NCBI GenBank assembly: GCA_029266495.1
Contig: JAQSWS010000012.1
Location: 1-64,000, forward strand
Reading direction: 5' to 3'
DNA length: 64,000 nt
Origin: Rariglobus sp.
GTDB lineage: Bacteria > Verrucomicrobiota > Verrucomicrobiia > Opitutales > Opitutaceae
Shown here: positions 1-8,366 of the stretch, piece by piece
Layout of the letters: each line of letters begins with the position of its first letter
Position numbering within the stretch: position 1 is the stretch's first letter
Translations under genes and position numbers: made by a program
Notes under the pieces: generated by a model
Databases searched by the model: none
Told to the model about the DNA's origin: nothing
The model's input: only the letters and a program-made list of their open reading frames with translations

Positions 1-213
<213 letters not shown>

Positions 214-248
214 TTAGTTTTTGAGATTTCGATATTAGGTAGTGGTAT

Positions 249-291
249 CCGCAAAGCCAGCGCAAGCTTGGGTTCCTGCGCTGGTTTGCGG
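249..291 (-). other. Intercistronic hairpin between amtB and glnK
   Basis: CCGCAAAGCCAGCGCA pairs with TGCGCTGGTTTGCGG over about 15 bp with a single bulged G and a 12-nt loop. No T-run follows on the minus strand, so it is not a standard intrinsic terminator. An mRNA-stability, processing or attenuation hairpin that separates amtB from glnK expression is more likely. Confidence 0.6.
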
Positions 292-302
292 AATACTGCG
301 CA

Positions 303-1805
303 TTATTTGTGCGCGGGCGTGAAGTCCGGGTAGGCTTCGTTGCCGTGTTCGCCGATATCGAGACCTTCGGTTTCTTCCTCAGCACTCACGCGGATACCAC
401 CGAAGGCTGCCTTGACGACATACCAGACAACCAGTGAGGCCGGGAATACAATGGCACCCACGAGGAGGACACCCTTAAGCTGCACCAGCGTCTGGGCCAT
501 CGCGCTCCAAGTCTGACCCTCGGCCAGAGTGGGAGGCAAGGCGGCGATGGATGAGGCAATGGAGCTATCGTAGAAGAAGCCCAGCGCAAGGGTGCCAAAA
601 ATACCATTCACAAGGTGGACGGAGAGGGCGCCCACGGGATCGTCGATCTTGATCTTATCGAAGAAGAGCACCGCGAAGACCACCAACACGCCGGCAATTG
701 CGCCGATGATGCAGCCGGATTTGATGGTGACGAAGGCACAGGGGGCAGTGACGGCAACGAGACCCGCCAAACAGCCGTTCAGAGTCATGGAGAAGTCAGG
801 CTTCTTCATGACAAGCCAAGCGGTGATCGTAGCGGCGATGGCACCGAAGGCACCACCCATATTGGTGGTAACCAAGATGTGCGAAATAGCGGCACCGTCC
901 ATGGCGGCCATGGTCGATCCGGGATTGAAGCCGAACCAGCCGAGCCAGAGGATGAGCACACCGAGGGCGGCAGAGCTCATGTTGTGGCCGGGGATCGGAT
1001 GAACGCGTCCATCCTTGAACTTTCCGATGCGCGGTCCGAGGACGATGATACCGGCGAGAGCAGCCCAGCCGCCCACGGAGTGAACGACGGTCGAGCCGGC
1101 GAAATCACGGAAATTGATTCCGGCAAGATAGCCGCCGCCCCAGATCATGTGACCGCCAATCGGGTAAATGAAGGCGACCAAGATCAGGCTAAACACGATA
1201 AAGGCCAGGAACTTGATACGTTCGGCAACCGCACCCGAGACGATGGTCGCGGCGGTGCCGGCGAATACGAGCTGGAAGAAGAACTTCGCCCAGAGCGGAA
1301 CAGGAGTCCAGTTGATGGCGCCATAAACACCTTCGTAGGTCGCCGTGGAAAACGGATTCATCGCAGCGTAGGCCGAGCCCAAGGCAGGCGAGTTATCCGC
1401 GCCACTGACAAAGAAAAGCCCGGTGGTGCCAAAGAAACCGTTGCCGTCGCCGAACATCAGACCCCAGCCGATCACATAGAACGAGATGGTCGAAAGGGCG
1501 AATACGATGAAATTCTTCGAAAGAATATTCACGGCATTTTTAGCGCGGCACAAACCGGACTCAACAAGGGCGAAGCCCGCGTTCATCCAAAACACCAACA
1601 TGGCCGCGACAAGGACCCATACCGTATCAAGACCGATGCGCATGCTGCTGAGCGCGGCGGGATCAATGGGTGCAGGAGCGGCGGCAACTGCCTCCGCGAC
1701 GGCGGGAGCGGCATCCTTCGCGGTCGCCGAATGATCAAGAGCCAGCGCTGCGAAGACGGCGAACGTCTTCAACAGACCGGTCAGAGGCTTGGACCATAGC
1801 TTCAT
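303..1805 (-). CDS. amtB: Ammonium transporter AmtB
   Basis: A 500-residue Amt/MEP/Rh family channel that conducts ammonium across the inner membrane. The track ORF begins upstream at 1895, but the start at 1805 (MKLWSKPLTGLLKTF) gives a clean signal peptide with likely cleavage after SATA; the extra upstream residues are not Amt-like. After a short Ala/Pro-rich linker come eleven hydrophobic segments, beginning DTVWVLVAAMLVFWMNAGFALVE. Family landmarks include the GLCRAKNA segment, VHSVGGWAALAG and FNPGSTMAAM. The C-terminal tail is EETEGLDIGEHGNEAYPDF, where GxDxxxHGExAY is the conserved cytoplasmic P-II-responsive tail. The P-II gene follows on the same strand, and a sigma-54-like promoter lies upstream, consistent with nitrogen-limitation control. 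No Shine-Dalgarno sequence is evident. Confidence 0.95.
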   Translation of the reverse strand: MKLWSKPLTGLLKTFAVFAALALDHSATAKDAAPAVAEAVAAAPAPIDPAALSSMRIGLDTVWVLVAAMLVFWMNAGFALVESGLCRAKNAVNILSKNFIVFALSTISFYVIGWGLMFGDGNGFFGTTGLFFVSGADNSPALGSAYAAMNPFSTATYEGVYGAINWTPVPLWAKFFFQLVFAGTAATIVSGAVAERIKFLAFIVFSLILVAFIYPIGGHMIWGGGYLAGINFRDFAGSTVVHSVGGWAALAGIIVLGPRIGKFKDGRVHPIPGHNMSSAALGVLILWLGWFGFNPGSTMAAMDGAAISHILVTTNMGGAFGAIAATITAWLVMKKPDFSMTLNGCLAGLVAVTAPCAFVTIKSGCIIGAIAGVLVVFAVLFFDKIKIDDPVGALSVHLVNGIFGTLALGFFYDSSIASSIAALPPTLAEGQTWSAMAQTLVQLKGVLLVGAIVFPASLVVWYVVKAAFGGIRVSAEEETEGLDIGEHGNEAYPDFTPAHK

Positions 1806-1873
1806 AATATGTCGTGTGTTTGGTGTGTTTGGAGTCGGTGAATGGCTTAAAAACATTAAGCGTGAGTCGGAAA

Positions 1874-1889
1874 AGCAGAGCGTATGCCA
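1874..1889 (-). promoter_or_regulatory. Candidate sigma-54 (-24/-12) promoter of amtB
   Basis: Read on the minus strand the sequence is TGGCATACGCTCTGCT, against the consensus TGGCAYR-N4-YTGCW. The invariant GG and GC are separated by exactly 10 nt. The site ends about 69 bp before the amtB start codon, leaving a plausible leader of about 55-60 nt. RpoN control of amtB-glnK is common in other bacteria. No convincing NtrC enhancer pair was found by eye. Confidence 0.55.
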
Positions 1890-2142
1890 AACCACCCCTT
1901 GGTGTGAATTCCATGCATAACAGCGGAGTGCGACAATAGCGCGGCGGACCGGTGGATTGTAAATCAGCTCAGGATACGTCCCGGAATGCCGTCATCAGAA
2001 TCAGTATAGTTCCAAGCCGCCACTCATCCACAGACCGCTCGCTGGTCATTTCCCCAAGGTAGTGGTTGCACTCCTGATGAGCTTGCGGAAAAGGTGCTCC
2101 GTCTCCTCACGCCGCTGTGCACCAGAAGATGACCGCCTTTTC
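1890..2142. other. Divergent intergenic region, no gene seen
   Basis: This is the part of the gap between amtB (minus) and the membrane protein gene (plus) lying beyond the sigma-54 site. The only open frame is the N-terminal extension of the next ORF from 2062, which is Arg/Cys-rich and unlike a protein start. No repeat or RNA gene was seen. Confidence 0.5.
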
Positions 2143-2730
2143 ATGAAAAAACGCTCCAACGCATCCATACAACCTGCCGATATCCGCCAGACTTACTTCA
2201 AACACGAAGGAGCCCTTATCGCGGCGGGACAGCTTTATTACCTCATCGCATTGGGACTGCTGCTGGCCTCGTTATCAGGCATATTTATTCGCCAATGGCA
2301 TGGAGTTCTTTCCTGGCCGGACACGTTTTGGGTAGCCGGAGTGTTTATTATATTGGCCGGTCTCTACGCCTTGGTCGGGTATGGATTCCGGCGTCTCGCG
2401 CCCTGGTCGCGTTACGGAGCAGGCGCATTGGCGATGCTCTGCCTGTCCTCAGTAATCATCAACCCTTCGGTGCAACACCCTCTTGTTCTCTCGGTGGCAC
2501 TAATCCGGATGTTTGCCCTGCCGATCGGAATCGTGATCACTCTTTACGCTGCGTATCTGACGCTCTTCGCCAAAGGCACCATGATCTTATCTTCCGAATA
2601 CCGGCAGGTTATCCGAGACACGCCTGAGGTCCAATATACGTTCTCCAAGCTTTTTTTAGCAGTAGGAATCGCGCTGGTGAGCGTGCAATCGGTCAAAGTG
2701 CTGATGATCTTTACCGGCAAGCTGGGCTGA
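2143..2730 (+). CDS. Hypothetical four-helix membrane protein
   Basis: The 195-residue start at 2143 (MKKRSNASIQPADIRQ) is preferred over the track start at 2062, because the extra 27 residues are basic, Ser/Cys-rich and not protein-like. After a soluble N-terminus of about 30 residues there are four hydrophobic segments: LYYLIALGLLLASLSGIF, TFWVAGVFIILAGLYALVGY, a third around ALAMLCLSSVI to IGIVITLYAAYL, and a C-terminal FLAVGIALVSVQSVKVLMIF. Between the last two is SSEYRQVIRDTPEVQYTFS. I recall similar EYxxVIxxTP..Y motifs in small membrane proteins of Planctomycetes and Verrucomicrobia, but no function is known to me. The gene is convergent with aspS; the anomalous aspS reading frame runs antisense through its 3' end. 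Confidence 0.7.
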   Translation: MKKRSNASIQPADIRQTYFKHEGALIAAGQLYYLIALGLLLASLSGIFIRQWHGVLSWPDTFWVAGVFIILAGLYALVGYGFRRLAPWSRYGAGALAMLCLSSVIINPSVQHPLVLSVALIRMFALPIGIVITLYAAYLTLFAKGTMILSSEYRQVIRDTPEVQYTFSKLFLAVGIALVSVQSVKVLMIFTGKLG

Positions 2731-4475
2731 CGAGGCCGCTGGTTGGAGGTGCGCCCCTCGCGGCCCAAAGGTTTCCCAACAAAAAAGCCGTCTTGAGAGA
2801 CGGCTTGGATGCTGGTCGTGCCGCAGAGCAGCGCCACCATGCGATCCAGACCGAAGGCAATGCCGCCATGCGGAGGAGCGCCATAGGTAAAGGCCTTCAA
2901 CATGTAGCCAAAGCGGCTTTCCACGACGTCGGCGGGAATCTTGAGAACATCTTCGAAGACCTTTTTCTGAAGGGCGGGCTGGTGAATACGGATGGATCCG
3001 CCACCGAGTTCCATGCCGTTCAGAACAAGGTCGTAATGCTGGCCGCGCACGCGTTTCGGGTCGGTGTCGAGATAGGCAGCATCCTCCGGCACCGGTGCGG
3101 TGAACGGGTGATGGGTCGCCGCATAACCACCACGCTCCTCGTCATACGACATGAGCGGAAAATCGACGACCCAAAGGAATTTCCAATCGTCGGCGCGAAT
3201 CGTGAGCTTGCTGCGTTTGACGAGGAGCTGGGCGGCCTCGAGACGGATGCGACCCAGAATCGCGCAGGCTTTTTCCCATGGGGCGGCCGCGAAGAAAACC
3301 ATGTCGCCTTCCTCGATGCCGAGTTGCTGGGTGATCGCCGCCTTCTCCGTGTCGGAGAAAAACTTGACGATGGGTGACTTCCACTCGCCCTTCTCGGCTT
3401 TGATAAACGCGAGCCCCTTCGCTCCGAGGGATTTTGCGATGTCCTCAAGCGCCTTGAGTTCACCCTGCGTAAGGTCGGCAAGGCCCTTGGCGTTAAATGC
3501 CTTGATGACGCCCCCGCCGGCGACAGTGGCTTGGAATACCTTGAAGGCTGAGTCCTTGAAAGTCGCAGAGAGGTCGGTCAGCTCCATGCCGAAACGGAGG
3601 TCGGGCTTGTCGACGCCGAAACGGTTCATCGCATCGACAAACGGCATGCGGAGGAACGGCGTGGGGATGTCGATGTTAAGAACATCCTTCCATACCTTCG
3701 TCACCATGCCTTCGAAGAGGCGGTAAACATCTTCGCGAGTGATGAACGACGCCTCGACGTCCACTTGCGTGAACTCCATCTGACGGTCGGAGCGCAGGTC
3801 CTCGTCGCGGAAACAGCGGGCGATTTGGAAATAACGCTCCACGCCGGCCACCATGAGGATTTGTTTGAACTGCTGGGGCGACTGCGAGAGGGCGTAGAAT
3901 TCACCCGGATGAATACGCGACGGCACGAGGTATTCGCGGGCTCCCTCGGGGGTGGATTTAAAGAGGGCGGGCGTCTCGACCTCAATGAACTCCTGGGAGT
4001 CGAAATAATCGCGGATCGACTTCGCGGCCCGGTGGCGCACTTGAAGGTTCTTGCGCATCTTCGGACGGCGCAGGTCGAGGTAACGATAAGTGAGGCGCAG
4101 GTCTTCGTTGACCTTGTCGCCGCCAATGTCGTCGAGCGGAAACGGGGGCGTGTCGGAAAGATTATGGATCGTCAGCGCGGTGGCATCGACCTCAATGGCT
4201 CCGGTGGGGAGCGTCTGATTGACGGTGCCTTCGGGACGGGCGACCACAAGGCCGTCCACGCCAACAACCGACTCGGGCTTGATCTGCGCCGCCTGCACCG
4301 CGAGCTCCTTGTTCACCTGGGGATCAAACTTCACCTGGGTGATGCCTTTGCGATCACGCAAGTCGATGAAGAGGATGCCACCGTGGTCACGGATGGAGTC
4401 CACCCAGCCGAGGAGCGAAACGGTGGCGTTGAGGTTGGCCAGGGTGAGCTGGGCACAATGATGGGTGCGCTTCAT
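2544..4475 (-). CDS. aspS: Aspartyl-tRNA synthetase with abnormal C-terminus
   Basis: AspRS charges tRNA-Asp with aspartate. The start at 4475 (MKRTHHCAQLTLANL) matches the usual AspRS N-terminus; the track's seven extra residues are rejected. Visible parts are the OB-fold anticodon domain (LGWVDSIRDHGGILFIDLRDR), class II motif 1 (the FIEVETPALFKSTPEGAREYLVPSR region), motif 2 (FQIARCFRDEDLRSDRQMEFTQVD), the GAD insertion and motif 3 (GGIAFGLDR). Immediately after MVALLCGTTSI at about 2808 the near-universal tail RDVIAFPK and the last 35-40 residues are missing. Instead the frame passes through an intrinsic-terminator-like hairpin and runs on for about 88 unrelated codons antisense to the neighbouring gene, stopping at 2544. 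The real protein is therefore truncated, deleted in this assembly, or produced from a non-stop message. Confidence 0.85.
   Translation of the reverse strand: MKRTHHCAQLTLANLNATVSLLGWVDSIRDHGGILFIDLRDRKGITQVKFDPQVNKELAVQAAQIKPESVVGVDGLVVARPEGTVNQTLPTGAIEVDATALTIHNLSDTPPFPLDDIGGDKVNEDLRLTYRYLDLRRPKMRKNLQVRHRAAKSIRDYFDSQEFIEVETPALFKSTPEGAREYLVPSRIHPGEFYALSQSPQQFKQILMVAGVERYFQIARCFRDEDLRSDRQMEFTQVDVEASFITREDVYRLFEGMVTKVWKDVLNIDIPTPFLRMPFVDAMNRFGVDKPDLRFGMELTDLSATFKDSAFKVFQATVAGGGVIKAFNAKGLADLTQGELKALEDIAKSLGAKGLAFIKAEKGEWKSPIVKFFSDTEKAAITQQLGIEEGDMVFFAAAPWEKACAILGRIRLEAAQLLVKRSKLTIRADDWKFLWVVDFPLMSYDEERGGYAATHHPFTAPVPEDAAYLDTDPKRVRGQHYDLVLNGMELGGGSIRIHQPALQKKVFEDVLKIPADVVESRFGYMLKAFTYGAPPHGGIAFGLDRMVALLCGTTSIQAVSQDGFFVGKPLGREGRTSNQRPRQPSLPVKIISTLTDCTLTSAIPTAKKSLENVYWTSGVSRITCRYSEDKIMVPLAKSVRYAA
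2781..2806 (-). terminator. Intrinsic terminator lying inside the aspS reading frame
   Basis: A perfect 9-bp stem, AAGCCGTCT / AGACGGCTT, with a 4-nt loop is followed on the minus strand by a run of T (six T including two of the stem). It would be an ordinary aspS terminator, except that aspS has no stop codon before it. Confidence 0.75.
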
Positions 4476-4654
4476 GGTAAGTCGAAAGTCGTTCACCTAA
4501 GCGCACCCCGGCGGATGACGGCAAATCTAAAGTCCTCGCCCCGTCCATGTGAACCTAGACATGCGGGGTGTTTTCCTGAGGTAAACGGGAGGGAACGCCT
4601 GATGGGCATATCCGGCGAAATCCGGCATCGTGGAGGGGAACACACCCGATATCT

Positions 4655-4988
4655 CATGACGACGCCCTCTCCTGCTTTTCGCAGCCAAATCATTTTGTCC
4701 GTCCAGGTGCGTTCGATGCAGGCTCCTGTCGTCTTGGTTGTTACACAGAATCCCTCCCTGACGAATGCCGTGACGGAGTTCCTGCACCATTCCAAAGGCG
4801 ATGTATCCGTTATCTGGCTGACCTCGGTGGCAGATGCCTGCCGGCGCCTCGCTTGGAACGCCGCCTCCATGGTCATTGTGGACGACTCGGGCGAGGTGGG
4901 CGCCGACGATAAGGGTCTGGCCGCCCTGCAGGTTGCCGCGCCCAACGCGCGTGTGCTCGTGCTGGCGGAAGATGCCGTCAGATCGTAA
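4655..4988 (+). CDS. Small receiver-like (degenerate response regulator) protein
   Basis: The track ORF from 3765 runs antisense through aspS, so only the part after the aspS start is likely real. Starts are possible at 4655 (110 residues) or 4716 (MQAPVVLVVTQNPSL, 90 residues). The sequence alternates strand and helix like a CheY domain: VVLVVTQNPSLTNAVTEFL, a second strand VSVIWLTS, a helix DACRRLAW, then ASMVIVDDSGEV, with VDD at the phosphoacceptor position, and ARVLVLAED. It ends before the last beta-alpha units and lacks the usual double acidic pair after strand 1, so it is a truncated or pseudo-receiver. It is divergent from aspS. Function unknown. Confidence 0.45.
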
Positions 4989-5028
4989 TCGGCCGGCAAT
5001 CTGACGGAAGACCGAAGGATGACCGTCC

Positions 5029-5087
5029 GGCGGGCAGTAAAGAACTGAAATCCACCCTGCCCGCCCTCCCTGAGCTCACACTCAGGG
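5029..5087. terminator. Inverted-repeat block between convergent genes
   Basis: Two clear hairpins lie between the receiver-like gene and gpmI: GGCGGGCAG pairing with CTGCCCGCC (9 bp), then CCCTGAG pairing with CTCAGGG. Neither has a strong T-run, but the convergent position fits a bidirectional transcription stop. Confidence 0.45.
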
Positions 5088-5109
5088 CCACGCGTCCAGA
5101 CGCGTTCGT

Positions 5110-6702
5110 TTAACCGGCGATCAAACTCACGCCTGTCATCTCGGCCGGCTTGGGAAGGCCCATTAATTGAAGGATCGTGGGCGCGATGTCCGCCAGGCGG
5201 CCGCCTTTGCGCATTGCGGTGCCGGATTTCGTGAGTCCCTCGCCAACGACAAACACCTCGACGAGGTTAAGGGTGTGCGCGGTGTGCGGCCCCTTCAGTT
5301 CGGCGTCCCACATCTGCTCGGCATTGCCATGGTCGGCGCAGATCACGGCCTTGCCGCCCACCTGCGCGATCGCCGCGAGCAACTCTCCCACACCGGCGTC
5401 GGTCGCCTCGCAGGCCTTGATCGTGGCGGGCAGCGAACCGGTATGGCCCACCATGTCGGGATTCGCATAGTTGACGGCGATAAACCCGTATTTGCCGGAA
5501 AGAATCGCTTCCTTGGAAAGCGCGGTCACCTCGGCGGCGGACATCTCCGGCTGCAGGTCGTAAGTCGGCACCTTGGGGCTGGCCGGACAGGCGTTGACCT
5601 GGCCGGGGAACGGATCCTTGCGATAGTTGTTAAAGAAGAACGTCACATGCGGATTCTTCTCGGTCTCGGCGCAACGGAACTGCGGTATTCCCGCATTGGA
5701 TACAACCTCGCCGAGAATGTTTTTGAGGCGCTCGGGCTTCGGCGAGACCACCTTCACCGGCAGGCCCGCCTCGTATTCGGTCATCGTCGCGTAGTAGAGA
5801 TCGAGCTTCGGACCACGGTCGAACTCCGCAAAGCCGTCGAGCACGAAAGCCTTGGTGATCTCCCGCGGGCGGTCTCCGCGGTAATTGTAGAACACAACGG
5901 CGTCGCCATTCTGAAACGTCGCCAGCGGCTTGCCGGCGGCATCCACAATCGCGGTGGCCGGCACGAATTCGTCGCCCTTTTGCGTCTCACTGAGCGGCTT
6001 GTCGTAGTAGGCCTGAATGGCCGCCTCAGCGGAAGGTGCGGTGGCCGCGAAAGCACGACCGGTGAGGGCATCATACGCTTTCTGCACCCGCTCCCAACGG
6101 TTGTCACGATCCATGGCCCAGAAGCGACCGGTGATCGAGGCAATGCGGCCGTAGCCGAGCTCCTTGATCTTTGCTTCGACTTGGCGGACATAACCGAGGC
6201 CGCCGGAGGGCGGCGTATCGCGACCGTCGGTGAAACCGTGAATAAACACGCGATCAGCGGGGATCCCGTCCAGCTTGGCCTGCACAAGCAGACCATAAAG
6301 ATGCTCCAGCATTCCATGGACGCCGCCGTCTGAAATGATTCCCATGAGATGAAGCTTCGCGGCCGGCGAAGCCTTGATACGGGCGACCACGCCATGCCAC
6401 GTGGCATTGTTGGCGAGCTGTTTTTCCGAAAAGAGCTTGTTCAGGCGGACGAGCTCCTGATCGACGATCCGTCCGGCGCCAATGTTTTCATGGCCGACTT
6501 CGGAATTGCCCATCTGGCCCTCGGGCAGACCCACGTCGAGACCGCTCGCCGAGACATAAGCCACCGGTGCGGTGGCCTGTAGCGCGTCATCGACCGGCTT
6601 TTTTGCAAGTGCCACGGCGTTCGTGGAAGCTTGCTCGGGATGCGGGTTGCTACCCCAGCCGTCGCGGATGATGAGGAGGACAGGTTTGCGCGGAGTGCTC
6701 AT
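5110..6702 (-). CDS. gpmI: 2,3-bisphosphoglycerate-independent phosphoglycerate mutase
   Basis: Interconverts 3- and 2-phosphoglycerate in glycolysis and gluconeogenesis using two metal ions. The start at 6702 (MSTPRKPVLLIIRDGWG) is chosen because the metal-binding DGWG motif then falls about residue 15, as in the family; the track's seven extra N-terminal residues are unsupported. The phosphorylated serine lies in QMGNSEVGHENIGAGR. Other landmarks are HGFTDGRDTPP, SITGRFWAMDRDNRW, FYNYRGDRPREITKAF, AVNYANPDMVGHTG, and the C-terminal metal site CADHGNAEQM with GPHTAHTLN. The length of 530 residues is normal for the family (about 510-550). It appears monocistronic. Confidence 0.95.
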   Translation of the reverse strand: MSTPRKPVLLIIRDGWGSNPHPEQASTNAVALAKKPVDDALQATAPVAYVSASGLDVGLPEGQMGNSEVGHENIGAGRIVDQELVRLNKLFSEKQLANNATWHGVVARIKASPAAKLHLMGIISDGGVHGMLEHLYGLLVQAKLDGIPADRVFIHGFTDGRDTPPSGGLGYVRQVEAKIKELGYGRIASITGRFWAMDRDNRWERVQKAYDALTGRAFAATAPSAEAAIQAYYDKPLSETQKGDEFVPATAIVDAAGKPLATFQNGDAVVFYNYRGDRPREITKAFVLDGFAEFDRGPKLDLYYATMTEYEAGLPVKVVSPKPERLKNILGEVVSNAGIPQFRCAETEKNPHVTFFFNNYRKDPFPGQVNACPASPKVPTYDLQPEMSAAEVTALSKEAILSGKYGFIAVNYANPDMVGHTGSLPATIKACEATDAGVGELLAAIAQVGGKAVICADHGNAEQMWDAELKGPHTAHTLNLVEVFVVGEGLTKSGTAMRKGGRLADIAPTILQLMGLPKPAEMTGVSLIAG

Positions 6703-6828
6703 AAATTCAAAGCCTTCACGCATGAAGACAGATCAAGCCGGATAGAAGGCTAAACTCATCGCGCTTTTTGTCGAAACCGTCCTTAAATTTGCGCGGAACC
6801 GCACCGATATGGCAATGGTCATGCTGAA

Positions 6829-7164
6829 ATGCCTTCCTCGATGAACCTCATCATTCGAGACCAGTTGCTCAACCCGCCGACGTGGTTCGCGTCATTCCGG
6901 GATCTCACGCTTTACTGCAACGTCTTCCTTCGGGATCACATCGTGATCGAGTCGGATGACCCCGACCCATATTATCGCTGGATCAAACCCAAAGGCGGCA
7001 TGGACTTCATCGAGGACTTTGTCCGCCCCGGCAGCGAAGACGGTTTGCACCTCGACATCTCCCACAACTATCCGCGCACCGTGGTCACGGATCGCATCGC
7101 TCCTGAAAACGTCCACCGATTGATCGCGTTGATCAGCAATCTGCGCGGCCTCACCAAATCATGA
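6829..7164 (+). CDS. Conserved-looking small hypothetical protein
   Basis: The 111-residue soluble protein has no signal peptide or membrane segment. It begins MPSSMNLIIRDQLLNPP; a start four codons later (MNLIIRDQ) is equally possible. It is rich in Asp, Arg and aromatic residues (DLTLYCNVFLRDHIVIE, DPYYRWIKPKGGMDFIEDF). I do not recognise the family. It lies 45 bp upstream of hemH on the same strand and may be co-transcribed with it. Coding is supported by its placement between two genes and by ordinary protein-like composition, not by any motif. Confidence 0.6.
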   Translation: MPSSMNLIIRDQLLNPPTWFASFRDLTLYCNVFLRDHIVIESDDPDPYYRWIKPKGGMDFIEDFVRPGSEDGLHLDISHNYPRTVVTDRIAPENVHRLIALISNLRGLTKS

Positions 7165-7208
7165 GCACCGGTTGACATTGGCGTAAAAAAGCCGACGAAT
7201 CCGGCCGC

Positions 7209-8294
7209 ATGTCCAAGCGCGCCGTCCTCCTCGTCAACCTAGGTTCACCCGACTCCACGTCCGTTCCTGACGTGCGTCGCTATCTCAACGAGTTTCTCGG
7301 CGACGAACGGGTGATCGACAAGCCCGGCGTGAAATGGATGCGCACCGTCCTCGTCAGAGGCATCATCACACCCCGCCGCGCGCCCAACTCCTCCAAGGCC
7401 TATCAGGAAATCTGGACCCCCGAAGGTTCCCCGCTCGTCGTCACCTCGAAAAGCGTCACCCAAAAACTCTCCGCCGAACTCGGCACGGAGGCTCCCGTGT
7501 ATCTGGCGATGCGCTACGGCAACCCGTCCGTCGCCTCCGTGCTCGCAAAGATGGTTGCCGATGGCGTGACCGACATCCTGCTCTTTCCTCAATACCCGCA
7601 CTATGCCATGTCGTCATGGGAGACCGTGGTGGTCAAAGTCCGCGAGGAGGCCGCCCGCATCGGCAATCCGTTCCACATCGACACGGTCCAGCCGTTTTAC
7701 GAGGACGCCGACTACATCGAGGCCCTTTACCAAGTGTCCGCTCCCTATCTCGCACAACCTCACGACATGCTGCTGGTGAGCTACCATAGCATTCCCCAGC
7801 GCCACCTCCGCGAAGCCGACTCGTCCCATGCCCACTGCACCGTGGTGGACGATTGCTGCAACACTTGCAGTCCCGTGCATGCAACGTGTTACAAGGCCCA
7901 GGTCCTCAAGACCACGCAGGCCTTCGTCAAACGCGCCGGCATCTCCGCCGACAAACACACGGTGTCCTTTCAATCGCGGCTCGCGGGTGAACCGTGGATC
8001 ACCCCCTACACCGACCATGAGTTGGAGCGCCTGCCCAAAGAGGGTAAGAAACGCCTGCTCGTGATGACTCCCGCCTTCGTCACCGACTGCCTGGAAACAC
8101 TCGAAGAAATCGCCGGCGAGGGCAAAGAATCGTTCCTCCACGCCGGTGGCGATTGGTTTCAACACATTCCCTGCCTCAACGATCAGCCCCCCTACATCGA
8201 GTTCCTTGCCGGCCGGGTGCGCGCCTGGCTGGGAGGTCGCAAGCCCGTCGAGGTGCAAGCCGGTCAGCGCGGGCAGACGCTGGCCGCTGAATAA
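7209..8294 (+). CDS. hemH: Ferrochelatase (protoporphyrin or coproporphyrin type)
   Basis: Inserts ferrous iron into a porphyrin in the last steps of haem synthesis. The 361-residue protein starts MSKRAVLLVNLGSPDSTSVPDVRRYLNEFL, the standard N-terminus, and contains LLFPQYPHYAMSSWETV, the catalytic-histidine motif SYHSIPQRHLREAD, the FQSRLAGEPWITPYTD segment and TPAFVTDCLETLEEI with the conserved glutamate. Between the histidine motif and the next helix is a cysteine-rich insertion (CTVVDDCCNTCSPVHATC, five Cys in 18 residues). Some bacterial ferrochelatases carry a [2Fe-2S] cluster on internal cysteines, so a cluster is possible here. The sequence alone does not decide between protoporphyrin and coproporphyrin as substrate. 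Confidence 0.93.
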   Translation: MSKRAVLLVNLGSPDSTSVPDVRRYLNEFLGDERVIDKPGVKWMRTVLVRGIITPRRAPNSSKAYQEIWTPEGSPLVVTSKSVTQKLSAELGTEAPVYLAMRYGNPSVASVLAKMVADGVTDILLFPQYPHYAMSSWETVVVKVREEAARIGNPFHIDTVQPFYEDADYIEALYQVSAPYLAQPHDMLLVSYHSIPQRHLREADSSHAHCTVVDDCCNTCSPVHATCYKAQVLKTTQAFVKRAGISADKHTVSFQSRLAGEPWITPYTDHELERLPKEGKKRLLVMTPAFVTDCLETLEEIAGEGKESFLHAGGDWFQHIPCLNDQPPYIEFLAGRVRAWLGGRKPVEVQAGQRGQTLAAE

Positions 8295-8366
8295 GGTTGT
8301 CGCGGAGCCGCCTCGCGCAACAGTTTCCGCAGCCTTGTCTCCCCTGCCATTGCCGAAGATCGCAGA

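Noticed and set aside
615-1799. Long plus-strand ORF (394 aa) opposite amtB
   Set aside because: It lies wholly antisense to amtB, is rich in Asp/Gly/Arg/His with no motif, and is a typical GC-rich shadow frame.
3485-3500. GCGTTA inside aspS
   Set aside because: Not followed by TAACGC after four bases; a lone half-site in a coding region.
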